DNA of 64,000 nucleotides from Aeromonas caviae (GTDB taxonomy: Bacteria > Pseudomonadota > Gammaproteobacteria > Enterobacterales > Aeromonadaceae): assembly GCF_000819785.1 (NCBI RefSeq), contig NZ_CDBK01000014.1:1-64000 (forward strand), in the 5' to 3' direction. Positions 42,091-50,165 of the stretch are shown here, piece after piece. The notes under the pieces are model-generated. The model saw only the letters and a program-made list of their open reading frames with translations, was not told where the DNA came from and made no database searches. How positions within the stretch are numbered: the first letter of the stretch is position 1; every line of letters starts with the position of its first letter. The position numbers and the translations under genes were made by a program.

Positions 42091-42639
42091 ATGGATGCCC
42101 TCCATCTGTTACTCAATCGCCACTCCTGTGGTCGTCTGGCCGAGCCTGCCCCGAGTGGCGAAGTGCTCGACAATATCCTCAAGGCCGGGCTGCGGGCGCC
42201 GGATCACGGCACTCTGACCCCCTGGCAGTTCATCCTGTTTGAAGGGGAGGGGCGTGAGCGCCTGGGGACATTGCTGGCCGATGCCGCCCATGCCCGTGGC
42301 GAGGATGCGGACAGTGTCGAGAAGTGCCGCGCGGCGCCACTGCGTGCTCCCCTGGTGATCGCGGTGGCGACCCGTTATCAGGCGCACCCCAAGGTACCGA
42401 AACTGGAGCAGGAGCTCTCAGCCGGTTGCGCCCTGATGGCGATGCAGATGGCGGCCCAGGCCCAGGGCTTCAACGGCATCTGGCGCTCCGGCTGGTTCAT
42501 CTTCGACGAGCAGATCCATGGTGCACTGGGGCTGGCACCGGAGGATCAACTGGTGGGCTTCCTCTACCTTGGCACCCCCATGCTGGAGGCCCGCAAGCTG
42601 CGCGAGTTGCCCATCCAGGACTTCGTGCGCAGCTTCTGA
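42091..42639 (+). CDS. ydjA: Nitroreductase family protein (YdjA-like)
   Basis: A 182-residue FMN-dependent oxidoreductase, close to E. coli YdjA in length and sequence (RLAEPAPSGEVLDNIL, GLRAPDHG, MAMQMAAQAQGFNGIW, GFLYLGTP). The physiological substrate is unknown. The start at 42091 gives MDALHLLLNRHSCGRL, as in E. coli, with AAGGA about 10 bp upstream. Confidence 0.92.
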   Translation: MDALHLLLNRHSCGRLAEPAPSGEVLDNILKAGLRAPDHGTLTPWQFILFEGEGRERLGTLLADAAHARGEDADSVEKCRAAPLRAPLVIAVATRYQAHPKVPKLEQELSAGCALMAMQMAAQAQGFNGIWRSGWFIFDEQIHGALGLAPEDQLVGFLYLGTPMLEARKLRELPIQDFVRSF

Positions 42640-42652
42640 AGCACAGAACGCC

Positions 42653-42681
42653 AAAAGCCCTGATTATTCAGGGCTTTTTTG
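42653..42681 (+). terminator. Terminator after ydjA
   Basis: AAAAGCCCTGA/TCAGGGCTTTT around TTAT with extra Ts. Confidence 0.9.
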
Positions 42682-42802
42682 TTTTCTGACAAAGCCGTCA
42701 GGCTGTACTGATAAATGCGCACTTGCCAAGAGGGTAGAAGGGGGTTGGCCGGACATTTTTTGAATTGTGAGAGATTCTTCTCACTCCTGGTTTATTACGC
42801 TA

Positions 42803-42818
42803 TGTAAAACGTTTGCGC
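42803..42818 (+). promoter_or_regulatory. PurR/LacI-type operator
   Basis: TGTAAAACGTTTGCGC matches 11 of 16 positions of the PurR box, including the whole right half core GTTTGCG. A -10-like TATTAT (42824-42829) lies 6 bp downstream, so a bound repressor would block that promoter. No convincing -35 is seen. Confidence 0.45.
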
Positions 42819-42835
42819 CACGTTATTATCCCACT

Positions 42836-42940
42836 GCCAGTTTAGAAGGTGACCCCTTCTAATTTTCTGCGATGAGAGTCGCAATTCCGTAGCACCTTTT
42901 TAGAGCCCAACGTCTTGATGACATTGGGCTTCATTTTTTG
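42836..42940 (+). ncRNA. Candidate small RNA or terminated leader
   Basis: About 105 bases with three hairpins and no coding frame. AGAAGG/CCTTCT is at 42844-42860. TGCGAT/GTCGCA at 42868-42883 closes a GAGA tetraloop. A terminator follows, AGCCCAA/TTGGGCT (42904-42930), ending in six Ts. AAGGTG and CACCTT may pair around the middle hairpin. It lies 150 bp after ydjA's own terminator and 238 bp before the chemoreceptor gene, so it ends an independent plus-strand transcript. No known RNA family was recognised. Confidence 0.5.
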
Positions 42941-43177
42941 TAGGGCTGGCACGTCAGCGTTCTTTCTCCTCCGCCTCTTCTCTACCTCACCCTGTCTCTT
43001 TCCGGCGATCTTTTGTACAGTCATTGATGTGGCCTCGATTGGAATCAGGATCAGGGTCAAATATCCTGCATTTGCAGGTGAAATCCGGCCCGGGATCCGC
43101 CAGCATCGGCAGAGACAAGAGAGCCAGAGGCTTCCCTTCAATGTCGACTGTCCGCACCTTTGCCATCCGGAGGCCAT

Positions 43178-44257
43178 ATGTGGTTCAACCGCAAGCTTGA
43201 AAAAGAGAATCAACAGCTCAGGGAGGCGATGCTTCTCAAAGAGCAGCAGCACCAGAGCGAGCTGGCCGAATTGCGTGCCACCATCGGTGAATACGAGCAC
43301 ATGCAGCGCACCAGCCGGGAGCGTGGCGATCTCTTCAATCAGGTGATCTCCTGCCAGAACCAGGGAGGTGAGATGCTGCAGAGCGTGCGGGAAGCGCTGG
43401 CCGGCAGTGCCGAGCACCTGATGGCTGAAAAGGGAGCGCTTTGCGAGCTGGATCAGCTCTTTGCCCAGACCCGGGGCGCCATCACTCGTCTCTCCGGTCG
43501 CGCCCATGCCATCACGGATGAGGCGGCTCGCAGCCTCGCAGCCGTCCATCAGCTCGATGCCAGTACATCCGCCATCAACCAGTTCGTGACCGCCATCCAG
43601 GGCATTTCGGATCAGACCAACCTGCTGGCACTCAATGCGGCCATCGAGGCGGCCAGGGCTGGTGAAGCTGGTCGAGGATTCGCCGTGGTCGCCGATGAGG
43701 TGCGTCAGCTGGCGAGCAAGGCTCATGAGGCCAGCAGCCAGATCGAGGTGCTGGTCAGACAGATAGTGGCCCAGGCGCAGGAGATCAAGTCCATCATCGA
43801 TGACAATCAGGCCAGTGCCGCCGAGGTGGCGACCTCCTCCTCCCAGATCGATGTGGTGGTGACCCAGGTGCTGGCACAATCAGGCCGGATGCAGCAGGTG
43901 ATCCACAGTGCGGCCACCACCTCCTTCCTCAATACCACCAAGCTGGATCACGCCGTCTGGAAGAACACCATCTATCGGCTCATCGATCAGCAGCATTTTC
44001 ACGAGCCGGTGAGCGACCACGCTCAGTGCAGGCTGGGCAAATGGTATTTCGAGGGGCAGGGTGCGGAGCTCTTCGCCCACAAGCCGGGCTTTCGTGAACT
44101 GGACGGGCCCCACAAACGGGTCCACGAGAGCGGCAAGGCCGCCCTGCACGCGCGCGAGCAGGGGGATATCAAAAGCATGGTCGAGCAGCTCAAGACCATG
44201 GAAAACGCCAGCATGCAGGTGGTGCACTGCATCGACCGCTTGCTGGAAAGCGCCTGA
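43178..44257 (+). CDS. Soluble chemoreceptor with C-terminal CZB zinc domain
   Basis: A 359-residue cytoplasmic chemoreceptor without membrane helices. It starts with a coiled coil ([19 protein letters not shown]). The signalling hairpin is at ~145-175 ([34 protein letters not shown]). It ends in a CZB domain (residues ~253-340: [36 protein letters not shown]), whose His and Cys residues bind zinc. CZB receptors such as TlpD sense oxidants through the zinc-bound cysteine. CGGAGG (43168-43173) fixes ATG 43178. Confidence 0.92.
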   Translation: MWFNRKLEKENQQLREAMLLKEQQHQSELAELRATIGEYEHMQRTSRERGDLFNQVISCQNQGGEMLQSVREALAGSAEHLMAEKGALCELDQLFAQTRGAITRLSGRAHAITDEAARSLAAVHQLDASTSAINQFVTAIQGISDQTNLLALNAAIEAARAGEAGRGFAVVADEVRQLASKAHEASSQIEVLVRQIVAQAQEIKSIIDDNQASAAEVATSSSQIDVVVTQVLAQSGRMQQVIHSAATTSFLNTTKLDHAVWKNTIYRLIDQQHFHEPVSDHAQCRLGKWYFEGQGAELFAHKPGFRELDGPHKRVHESGKAALHAREQGDIKSMVEQLKTMENASMQVVHCIDRLLESA

Positions 44258-44277
44258 GCGAGCCTCGGGCCTTCCGC

Positions 44278-44826
44278 TCAACCTTTGACTGGCAGCAGCC
44301 GTGCCGGGTTGCCTGCCACCCTGGCACCGGCTGGCACGTCTTTGGTGACCACGGCTCCAGCGCCCACAACAGCTTCCCGCCCTATGGTGACACCGGGCAG
44401 CAGAATGGCGCCGCCGCCTATCCAGACCCTGTCTTCGATGGTGACCGGCAGCGCCGTCTCAACCCCCTGAATGCGCTCATCGGCATCCAGCGCATGGGCG
44501 GCGGTGTAGATCTGCACGTTCGGCCCAATCATCACCTCGGCGCCGATGCGAATGGGGGCATTGTCCAGCAGGGTGGCCCCCATGTTGATGTAGCTGCCCT
44601 TGCCAAGGTGGATGTGGCGGCCATAGGTGCAGTAGAGGGGCGGGCAGATGAAGGCACCCTGGGCCAGCTCGCCGACGATCTGCTGCAGCAGCGCCAGTTG
44701 TTCATCCTCCTCGTCGCTGCGATTGAAGCGGCGGTACAGGCGGGCCGTCTCCCGGCGCAACAGCTCCAGCTCTGGCGCTATGCAGTTGTAAGGCTGGCTG
44801 GCGATCATCTTCTCGTATTCGGTCAT
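44278..44826 (-). CDS. maa: Maltose/galactoside O-acetyltransferase family protein
   Basis: A 182-residue left-handed-beta-helix acyltransferase that moves acetyl from acetyl-CoA to sugars. The Mac domain (MTEYEKMIASQPYN) and hexapeptide repeats (IGPNVQIYTAAHAL with the catalytic His, IGGGAILLPGVTIG, VVGAGAVVTKDVP) are clear. It ends PARLLPVKG, typical for Maa. It is convergent with the chemoreceptor gene. Confidence 0.92.
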   Translation of the reverse strand: MTEYEKMIASQPYNCIAPELELLRRETARLYRRFNRSDEEDEQLALLQQIVGELAQGAFICPPLYCTYGRHIHLGKGSYINMGATLLDNAPIRIGAEVMIGPNVQIYTAAHALDADERIQGVETALPVTIEDRVWIGGGAILLPGVTIGREAVVGAGAVVTKDVPAGARVAGNPARLLPVKG

Positions 44827-44928
44827 GACTGGGCCTCGATGGGGTGGAGGAAGAGAGGATAAGCCATCGGGAGGCAGAGAAGCGTGAGGCTCTCCCCAGA
44901 GTGGGCAGAAGGAGAATGGGCGTCCGGA

Positions 44929-44962
44929 AACGACAAGGGCACCCTGGGGTGCCCTTGTCGTT
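44929..44962. terminator. Long inverted repeat between maa and the prmA repeats
   Basis: A 15- to 16-bp near-perfect stem (AACGACAAGGGCACCC with its complement, 44929-44944 and 44947-44962) around two to four bases. T-runs are short. It is the first structure downstream of prmA and its repeats on the minus strand and probably terminates them. Confidence 0.65.
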
Positions 44963-44973
44963 CAACGACCTAA

Positions 44974-45275
44974 GTGTTGCCGCTGTGGCCTGTTGCTTGT
45001 CAGCCGAGTGTGCGGCTGATGGGTTGGCAACTGCCGTGGCTTGTTGTTTATCAGCCGAGTTTGCGGCCGATGGGTTGGCAACTGCCGTGGCTTGTTGTTT
45101 ATCAGCCGAGTTTGCGGCCGATGGGTTGGCAACTGCCGTGGCTTGTTGTTTATCAGCCGAGTTTGCGGCCGATGGGTTGGCAGCCACCGTGGCTTGTTGC
45201 TTATCAGCCGAGTGTGCGGCTGATGGGTTGGCAACTGCCGTGGCTTGTTGCTTATCAGCCGAGTTTGCGGCCGGA
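44974..45275 (-). repeat. Five 51-bp tandem repeats of the prmA 3' end
   Basis: Units start at 45001, 45052, 45103, 45154 and 45205, and the prmA tail itself begins at 45256; a partial unit lies before 45001. Each 51-bp unit (17 codons) contains the last bases of prmA (minus strand GCCGCAAACTCGGCTGA) followed by a second stop, TAA or a variant. The middle units are nearly identical and the outer ones carry shared substitutions (TGTGCGGCT for TTTGCGGCC). One reading frame through them would encode a repeated [17 protein letters not shown], but no ribosome site precedes it. Confidence 0.95.
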
Positions 45276-46133
45276 GAGGCGGCACCACTCTTCCTTCACC
45301 GCAGTCGGGTCCATTTCGAACCACTGGCCATAGATGGTCTCCAGCTCTGGCGCCTGGCTTTCCAGCACGCCGGAGAGGGCCATCAGGCTGCCCGCCTTGC
45401 CGTGGCCGGCGATAAGCGGCGCCAGTTCCCGCAGCGGGCCGGCCAGGATGTTGGCGACCACCACGTCCGCTTCGACGTCTTGCGGCTGATCCGCCGGCAG
45501 GTAGAGTTCGATCTGGTCGGCAACGCCATTTCGCTCGGCGTTGTCACGGCTGGCCTGGATGGCCTGAGGATCGATATCGATGCCGATGACCCGGGCAGCC
45601 CCCAGTTTCAGGGCGGCGATGCCGAGGATGCCGGAGCCGCAACCAAAGTCGACGACGGTTTTGCCGGCCAGATCCAGCCCGTCCAGCCACTGCAGGCAGA
45701 GTGCCGTTGTGGGGTGGGTACCGGTGCCGAAGGCCAGGCCCGGGTCCAGCATGACGTTGACCGCATCGGGGTTCGGCACGTCGCGCCAGCTCGGGCAGAT
45801 CCAGAGCCGCTCGCCGAACTGCATGGGGTGGAAGTGATCCATCCACTCGCGCACCCAGTCCTTGTCTTCCAGTTGCTCCACCTTGTAGCCCACGTCTTTA
45901 CCGAAGATCTGCTGGAAGAAGGCGATGGTGGGAGCCGGATCGGTTTCGGCGTCGAACAGTCCCATTACTTCGGTCTCGCCCCAGAGCGGGGTTTCACCGG
46001 GCATGGGCTCATAGACGGGCACATCCTTGGCATCCATAAAGGTCACCGCCTGGGCCCCACGCCCCAGCAGCATGTTGCTCACCTTGTCTGCGGTCTTGGC
46101 AGTGGCGTTGATTCGAATTTGTATCCAGGGCAT
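45255..46133 (-). CDS. prmA: Ribosomal protein L11 methyltransferase
   Basis: A 292-residue SAM-dependent enzyme that trimethylates L11. It has the N-terminal substrate-recognition domain ([18 protein letters not shown]), the SAM motif [19 protein letters not shown] and [10 protein letters not shown]. The length is as in E. coli. It ends in tandem TGA-TAA stops, and its 3' end is amplified downstream. In E. coli it directly follows panF; here it is 4 kb away from panF. Confidence 0.96.
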   Translation of the reverse strand: MPWIQIRINATAKTADKVSNMLLGRGAQAVTFMDAKDVPVYEPMPGETPLWGETEVMGLFDAETDPAPTIAFFQQIFGKDVGYKVEQLEDKDWVREWMDHFHPMQFGERLWICPSWRDVPNPDAVNVMLDPGLAFGTGTHPTTALCLQWLDGLDLAGKTVVDFGCGSGILGIAALKLGAARVIGIDIDPQAIQASRDNAERNGVADQIELYLPADQPQDVEADVVVANILAGPLRELAPLIAGHGKAGSLMALSGVLESQAPELETIYGQWFEMDPTAVKEEWCRLSGRKLG

Positions 46134-46239
46134 GGCGTCGGCTCTTCATAAATGTGAAACCGCGGGATTCTATCATCATGGGCCCGTGCTGTCGTGGTTT
46201 GACCATGGCCTCATGGGGAAGGGAGGTAACTCTGCCAAG

Positions 46240-46256
46240 TTGGCACGGTTAATGTA
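46240..46256 (+). promoter_or_regulatory. Sigma-54-like promoter 1 (upstream small-RNA unit)
   Basis: TTGGCACG with correct spacing (12 bp from GG to the -12 G) to ATGTA. The -24 element is perfect, while the -12 GC is GT, so activity is uncertain. Confidence 0.35.
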
Positions 46257-46265
46257 TTCCTTCAT

Positions 46266-46354
46266 GGGTGACGGGAAGCAACTTGTTCCCGCTGAATGCT
46301 TTGCTCTATGAAGTTCCGTCATCTTTTTTCAGCCACCTTCGGGTGGCTTTTTTT
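46266..46354 (+). ncRNA. Candidate small RNA 1
   Basis: About 90 bases between a sigma-54-like element and a terminator AGCCACC-TTCG-GGTGGCT plus seven Ts. It contains CGGGAA/TTCCCG as a hairpin and a T-rich stretch just before the terminator stem. There is no open frame with a ribosome site. The terminator has its T-run only on the plus strand, and no plus-strand gene ends here. Confidence 0.5.
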
Positions 46355-46399
46355 ATGCCGGTGCGCTGAAAGCGGTTAATTGGGAGGGAAAAGCAGAGA

Positions 46400-46416
46400 T
46401 TGGCACGCTATCTGCA
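46400..46416 (+). promoter_or_regulatory. Sigma-54 promoter 2 (downstream small-RNA unit)
   Basis: TTGGCACG-CTAT-CTGCA matches the -24/-12 consensus TGGCACG-N4-TTGCA at all but one position, with correct spacing. Confidence 0.65.
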
Positions 46417-46425
46417 AAGTTACAG

Positions 46426-46508
46426 ATGTCCTGCATAAGGATATGTGTGTGATTGTTACCCCAACGTTCAGGTTTTTAGGGCCATCCCGACGGGATGGCC
46501 TCTTTTTT
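46426..46508 (+). ncRNA. Candidate small RNA 2
   Basis: About 83 bases between the sigma-54 promoter and a terminator GGCCATCCC-GAC-GGGATGGCC with six Ts. A GGTTTTTA stretch precedes the terminator stem, as in candidate 1. It is non-coding as far as can be read. The terminator is directed to the plus strand, opposite to both flanking genes. It resembles sigma-54-driven regulatory RNAs in general layout; no known family was recognised. Confidence 0.6.
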
Positions 46509-46663
46509 ATGGTTTTTTCGGGGGAGATGCCCCGTCAGGGACAAAGGTCACCTGCGGGGCTGTGCACTCTTGGGGCTTGTCACTGGTGATTTCACCCCAT
46601 GATGGTGCATTTATTTACCTATAAGGGAATAGTCAGGACGACGATACCCGCTCTGGCGGCGCC

Positions 46664-47680
46664 TCAGCGATGGAAACCGCTCATGTCGATCACCAGCTTG
46701 CCCACCATGCGACCCGCTTCCAGCTCGGCATGAGCCCGGGCCAGGGTGAGGGGCGTCAGTTCGGGCACCACCTTGCTGAGGGTGGTCTTGAGCACCCCTT
46801 CATCGATCAGGGCCGCGACCCGGCCGAGCAGGTTGTGCTGCTCGATCATGTCCGGGGTCTGGAACAGGGAGCGGGTAAACATGAACTCCTGGCTGAAGGT
46901 GACGCTCTTGGGTTTGAGCAGACCCAGATCCCAGGGTTCACTGGACTCGGCGATGGTGCAGATGTGACCAAACGGACGGATGAGGCTGGCCATGGTGTTC
47001 CAGTGCTGCTCGGTGGCGTTGGTGCAGAAGATGGCATCCACCTCGCTGATGCCGAGTGCCTTGAGCTCCGCCTGCAGATGGTGATGGCTCACCACCTGGT
47101 GGGCCCCCATGTCCAGGCACCATTCCCGGGTTTCTGGGCGCGATGCGGTGGCGATCACCTCCATGTCGGTGAGCTGGCGGGCGAGCTGGATGGCGATGGA
47201 ACCGACCCCGCCGGCGCCCCCGATGATCAGCAGTCGCCCGGTGCTTTCGCGGGTGAGGCTCATGCGCTCGAACAGGGTTTCCCAGGCGGTGATGGCGGTG
47301 AGCGGCAGGGCGGCGGCTTCCAGATCGGTCAGGGTGACTGGGGCGATCGCGGCAATCCGCTCGTCCACCAGTTGCAGGGCGCTGTTGCTGCCCGGGCGGC
47401 TGATGTCGCCTGCATACCAGACCCTGTCACCGGCCTTGAACAGGGTGACGTCGCTACCGACGGCGATCACCTCGCCCACGGCGTCCCAGCCCAGCACGCG
47501 GGGGCTGCTTTCGACCTTGTCCTTGGGGGCGCGTACCTTGGTGTCGACCGGATTGATGGAGGTGGCGTTGACCCGTACCAGCAGATCCCGCGGGCCCGGT
47601 GTCGGATCGGGCAGATCGCTCTCGATGAAGCAGTGGGGGTGGTTGCTTGGCAGATAGTGAGTCAGGGCGATGGCTTTCAT
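46664..47680 (-). CDS. Zinc-type alcohol dehydrogenase-like / quinone oxidoreductase family protein
   Basis: A 338-residue MDR-superfamily oxidoreductase. The N-terminal catalytic fold has NATSINPVDTKVRAP and VLGWDAVGEV. The NADPH fold is IIGGAGGVGSIAIQLARQL. The usual GHE-type zinc ligands and structural-zinc cysteines are not visible, so a zinc-free quinone-reductase-like enzyme is likely. AAAGGA precedes ATG 47680. It is divergent from a LysR gene 100 bp away, its probable regulator. Confidence 0.85.
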   Translation of the reverse strand: MKAIALTHYLPSNHPHCFIESDLPDPTPGPRDLLVRVNATSINPVDTKVRAPKDKVESSPRVLGWDAVGEVIAVGSDVTLFKAGDRVWYAGDISRPGSNSALQLVDERIAAIAPVTLTDLEAAALPLTAITAWETLFERMSLTRESTGRLLIIGGAGGVGSIAIQLARQLTDMEVIATASRPETREWCLDMGAHQVVSHHHLQAELKALGISEVDAIFCTNATEQHWNTMASLIRPFGHICTIAESSEPWDLGLLKPKSVTFSQEFMFTRSLFQTPDMIEQHNLLGRVAALIDEGVLKTTLSKVVPELTPLTLARAHAELEAGRMVGKLVIDMSGFHR

Positions 47681-47780
47681 GGCTTTTCCTTTCAAATAGC
47701 AGTGTTCGGGATTGCCACTCACTCTAGTCTGGATGATTATCAAGATTAAGATGGGTAATTGGTAAAGACTGTTTGAATAA

Positions 47781-48653
47781 ATGAACAATGTCGAACTGGA
47801 GTTGATGGGGCTGTTCGCCACCGTGGTGGAGCAGGGGAGCTTCACCGGGGCGGCCGAGGTGCTCGGGATGCCCAAGTCCTCGGTGAGCCAGAAGATCTCG
47901 CGCCTCGAATCCCGGCTAGGGGTGAGGTTGCTGCAACGCACCACCCGCAGGCTCAGCCTGACGCCCCAGGGGGAGGTCTATGTGGCCCATTGTCAGGAGC
48001 TGCTGGCACTGGCGCGCAGCGCCAATCTGGCGATGGCGCGGTTGCGCGCGGCTCCTGGAGGGCGGGTGCGGATCACTGCTCCCGAAGCCACGGGAACCTT
48101 GCTGCTTGGCCGGATACTGGCCGAATTTCGCGCCCTCTACCCCGAGGTGGTGCTGGAGCTGACCCTTTGCGATGAACAGCTGGATCTGGTGGGGGAAGGT
48201 TACGATCTGGCGCTGCGGGCAGCGCCGCTGAAAGATTCCAGCCTCATCTGCCGGCGCATCGGCCAGGTGGCGCGCCATCTGGTGGCATCTCCCGGTTACC
48301 TGGCGGCCAACGGGACGCCGCTCCAGCTCTCGGAGCTGGCCGGACACGCCTGCCTGGTACATGGCTCCTTGCCGGTGTGGCCATTGCAGGAAGGGGGCTG
48401 GCGCCCTCGCGGGGCCTGCCAGAGTAACAGCCTGCTGGCGCTGCGGGAGCTGGCACTCCATGACGGGGGGATTGCCCTGCTGCCGGCCCATGTCTGCGGC
48501 GACGATCTGGCGGCGGGGCGACTGCTCAAGGTGCTGCCGGATCTCCTGGTTCCGGTGAACCCCTTCTATCTCATCTACCCGAGCCGGGAACACCTGGCCC
48601 CCGCCCTTCGCAGCCTGATGGACTTCGTGGCCGAGCGTCTTCCCTTTGCCTGA
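47781..48653 (+). CDS. LysR family transcriptional regulator
   Basis: A 290-residue regulator. The N-terminal winged helix (VEQGSFTGAAEVLGMPKSSV, then QKISRLESRLGVRLLQRTTR) is followed by a substrate-binding domain of the CrgA-like group (EGYDLALRAAPLKDSS, GGIALLPAHVC). It probably controls the divergent dehydrogenase gene. Its stop TGA abuts the stop of the convergent PTS gene with no gap (TGA then TCA). Confidence 0.92.
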   Translation: MNNVELELMGLFATVVEQGSFTGAAEVLGMPKSSVSQKISRLESRLGVRLLQRTTRRLSLTPQGEVYVAHCQELLALARSANLAMARLRAAPGGRVRITAPEATGTLLLGRILAEFRALYPEVVLELTLCDEQLDLVGEGYDLALRAAPLKDSSLICRRIGQVARHLVASPGYLAANGTPLQLSELAGHACLVHGSLPVWPLQEGGWRPRGACQSNSLLALRELALHDGGIALLPAHVCGDDLAAGRLLKVLPDLLVPVNPFYLIYPSREHLAPALRSLMDFVAERLPFA

Positions 48654-50078
48654 TCACTGGTGCTGGCCAAGGGGAGCCTGAGCCGGTTCGAGACCGAGCG
48701 GGACCGACTGGCGTTCCGCCAGCATGCGGATCTGCCCTTCGATGAGGCCGGCATGGGGGCCGAGCACCAGCACCAGCTGATGTTCGTTGAGCACGATCCA
48801 GGAGAGGCAGCCCAGTCTGGCCAGGCAGGATTGATCCACCAGGGCCATGTCGCGAACCCGCAGGCTGAGGCGGGTCAGGCAGACGCTCATGGCCTGCAGG
48901 TTGTCCATGCCCCCCAGCATCTTGAGGTACTGGATAGCCAGCATCTGGGGATCGGTGGGGGCCACGGTCGCGAGCCGAGAGAGATCCTCGGTGATAGGCT
49001 TGCCCGGCAGACTGAGGGGGGCGTGTTCCAGCAGCCGGGAGAAGAGCAGGGTATAGACGACGAAGAAGAGGATGCCCAGGGGGATGAGCCAGAAGCTGTG
49101 CAGACCGGCGTGGTAGCTCAGCACCAGATCCAGCAATCCGGCGGAAAAGTAGCTGCCCACCTGGATGTCGAGCCCGCTGCAGATGGCCAGCGACAGCCCG
49201 GTCAGCAGGGCATGGGCCAGAAACAGCCAGGGAGCGGTGAAGGCAAACAGGAACTCGATGGGCTCCGTGATGCCCACCAGTGCCGAGGTGAGCGCCAGGG
49301 TGAGCAGCAGCCCTCCCTGGGGCAGTTGCTGCATCCGCTGGCGATGGATCCAGATGGCAAAACAGGCGCCGGGCAGGCCGAACATGATGACCGGATAGAG
49401 CCCGGCCACATAGCCTTCATGCAGTGGCTGGGCGGTCGAGAGGGCTTGCTGGTTGCTCTCCCCGAGCCCGATGAGGCTGCCCAGCACCTGGTGCAGACCG
49501 AGGGGGATCAGCAGCCGGTTCAGCACGCCGTAGCAGAAGGCGCCAAATGGCGTGGTGAGCAGATCGGAGGCGAGCAGGGTGAGCCCCTGTTCCAGCAGCG
49601 GCCAGAGGATGGAGAGGGGGATCACCAGCAGCAGGCAGGCCAGCGCCGAGAGCAACATGCCCGGCAGATCTTCCTGCAGGGGGCGCAACCAGCCCGGCAG
49701 CCGCAGAGCGCGGGCCCGGGAGCAGACCATGGCGGTGACGAGCCCGGCCAGCAGGCCGCAGATCATGTCCGCATGCAGCCCGGGCACCAGGGTGCCCAGC
49801 GCCGAGCTCAGCAGCAGGAAGTTGACCGCACCGGCGAGCGCCTGAGCTCCTTGCCCCTGGCGACTCAACCCGAAGGCGATGGCCACCGCATAGATGAGCG
49901 GCATCTGGCTGAACAGGGCGCGACCGGCGAGGGAGAGCACGGCGAGATCCAGCACGTCCGGCTGGCCGAGCCGGTGGAGCAGGGCGGCCAGGGGCAGGAT
50001 GGAGACGGGCAGCAACAGGGCATAGCCGAGGCGCAGCAAGGACTGGGTCAGGATCTTTCTGGCGTTCTGGACTGGCAT
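48654..50078 (-). CDS. PTS glucose/N-acetylglucosamine-family permease, EIICB
   Basis: A 474-residue protein. EIIC has about ten membrane helices (ALLLPVSILPLAALLHRLG, GITEPIEFLFAF) and is followed by an EIIB domain (residues ~395-465) with the phospho-cysteine in MSVCLTRLSLRV. There is no EIIA domain, so it depends on another EIIA such as Crr. The substrate is uncertain (glucose, GlcNAc or a related sugar). ATG 50078 lacks a good ribosome site, and a CRP-like box lies only 15 bp upstream, so the true start may differ. It sits between panF and the LysR gene. Confidence 0.85.
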   Translation of the reverse strand: MPVQNARKILTQSLLRLGYALLLPVSILPLAALLHRLGQPDVLDLAVLSLAGRALFSQMPLIYAVAIAFGLSRQGQGAQALAGAVNFLLLSSALGTLVPGLHADMICGLLAGLVTAMVCSRARALRLPGWLRPLQEDLPGMLLSALACLLLVIPLSILWPLLEQGLTLLASDLLTTPFGAFCYGVLNRLLIPLGLHQVLGSLIGLGESNQQALSTAQPLHEGYVAGLYPVIMFGLPGACFAIWIHRQRMQQLPQGGLLLTLALTSALVGITEPIEFLFAFTAPWLFLAHALLTGLSLAICSGLDIQVGSYFSAGLLDLVLSYHAGLHSFWLIPLGILFFVVYTLLFSRLLEHAPLSLPGKPITEDLSRLATVAPTDPQMLAIQYLKMLGGMDNLQAMSVCLTRLSLRVRDMALVDQSCLARLGCLSWIVLNEHQLVLVLGPHAGLIEGQIRMLAERQSVPLGLEPAQAPLGQHQ

Positions 50079-50092
50079 GGGGGCACGGTATT

Positions 50093-50108
50093 TGTGACGT
50101 GGCGCACA
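50093..50108 (-). promoter_or_regulatory. CRP-like box upstream of the PTS gene
   Basis: TGTGA-N6-GCACA differs from the CRP palindrome at one position. Its closeness to the assigned start codon is odd for an activator site. Confidence 0.45.
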
Positions 50109-50165
50109 TTTTACCCGTGAGCCCCCATTTGGGAATAGGCGAGCCTTCCTTTATTGATCCTTTTC

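Noticed and set aside
42680-43177. c-di-GMP (GEMM) riboswitch ahead of the chemoreceptor gene
   Set aside because: Such riboswitches often precede chemoreceptor genes, but the conserved core sequences are absent.
44702-45187. Minus-strand frame encoding a 17-residue repeat peptide followed by maa sequence in another frame
   Set aside because: No ribosome site, and the repeat is explained as duplicated prmA 3' DNA; kept only as a note in the repeat entry.
44974-45275. CRISPR array
   Set aside because: Repeats are head-to-tail without unique spacers, and no cas gene is near.
46240-46508. GlmY/GlmZ or Qrr small RNAs
   Set aside because: Shared sigma-54 promoter type only; sequences and neighbours do not match those families.
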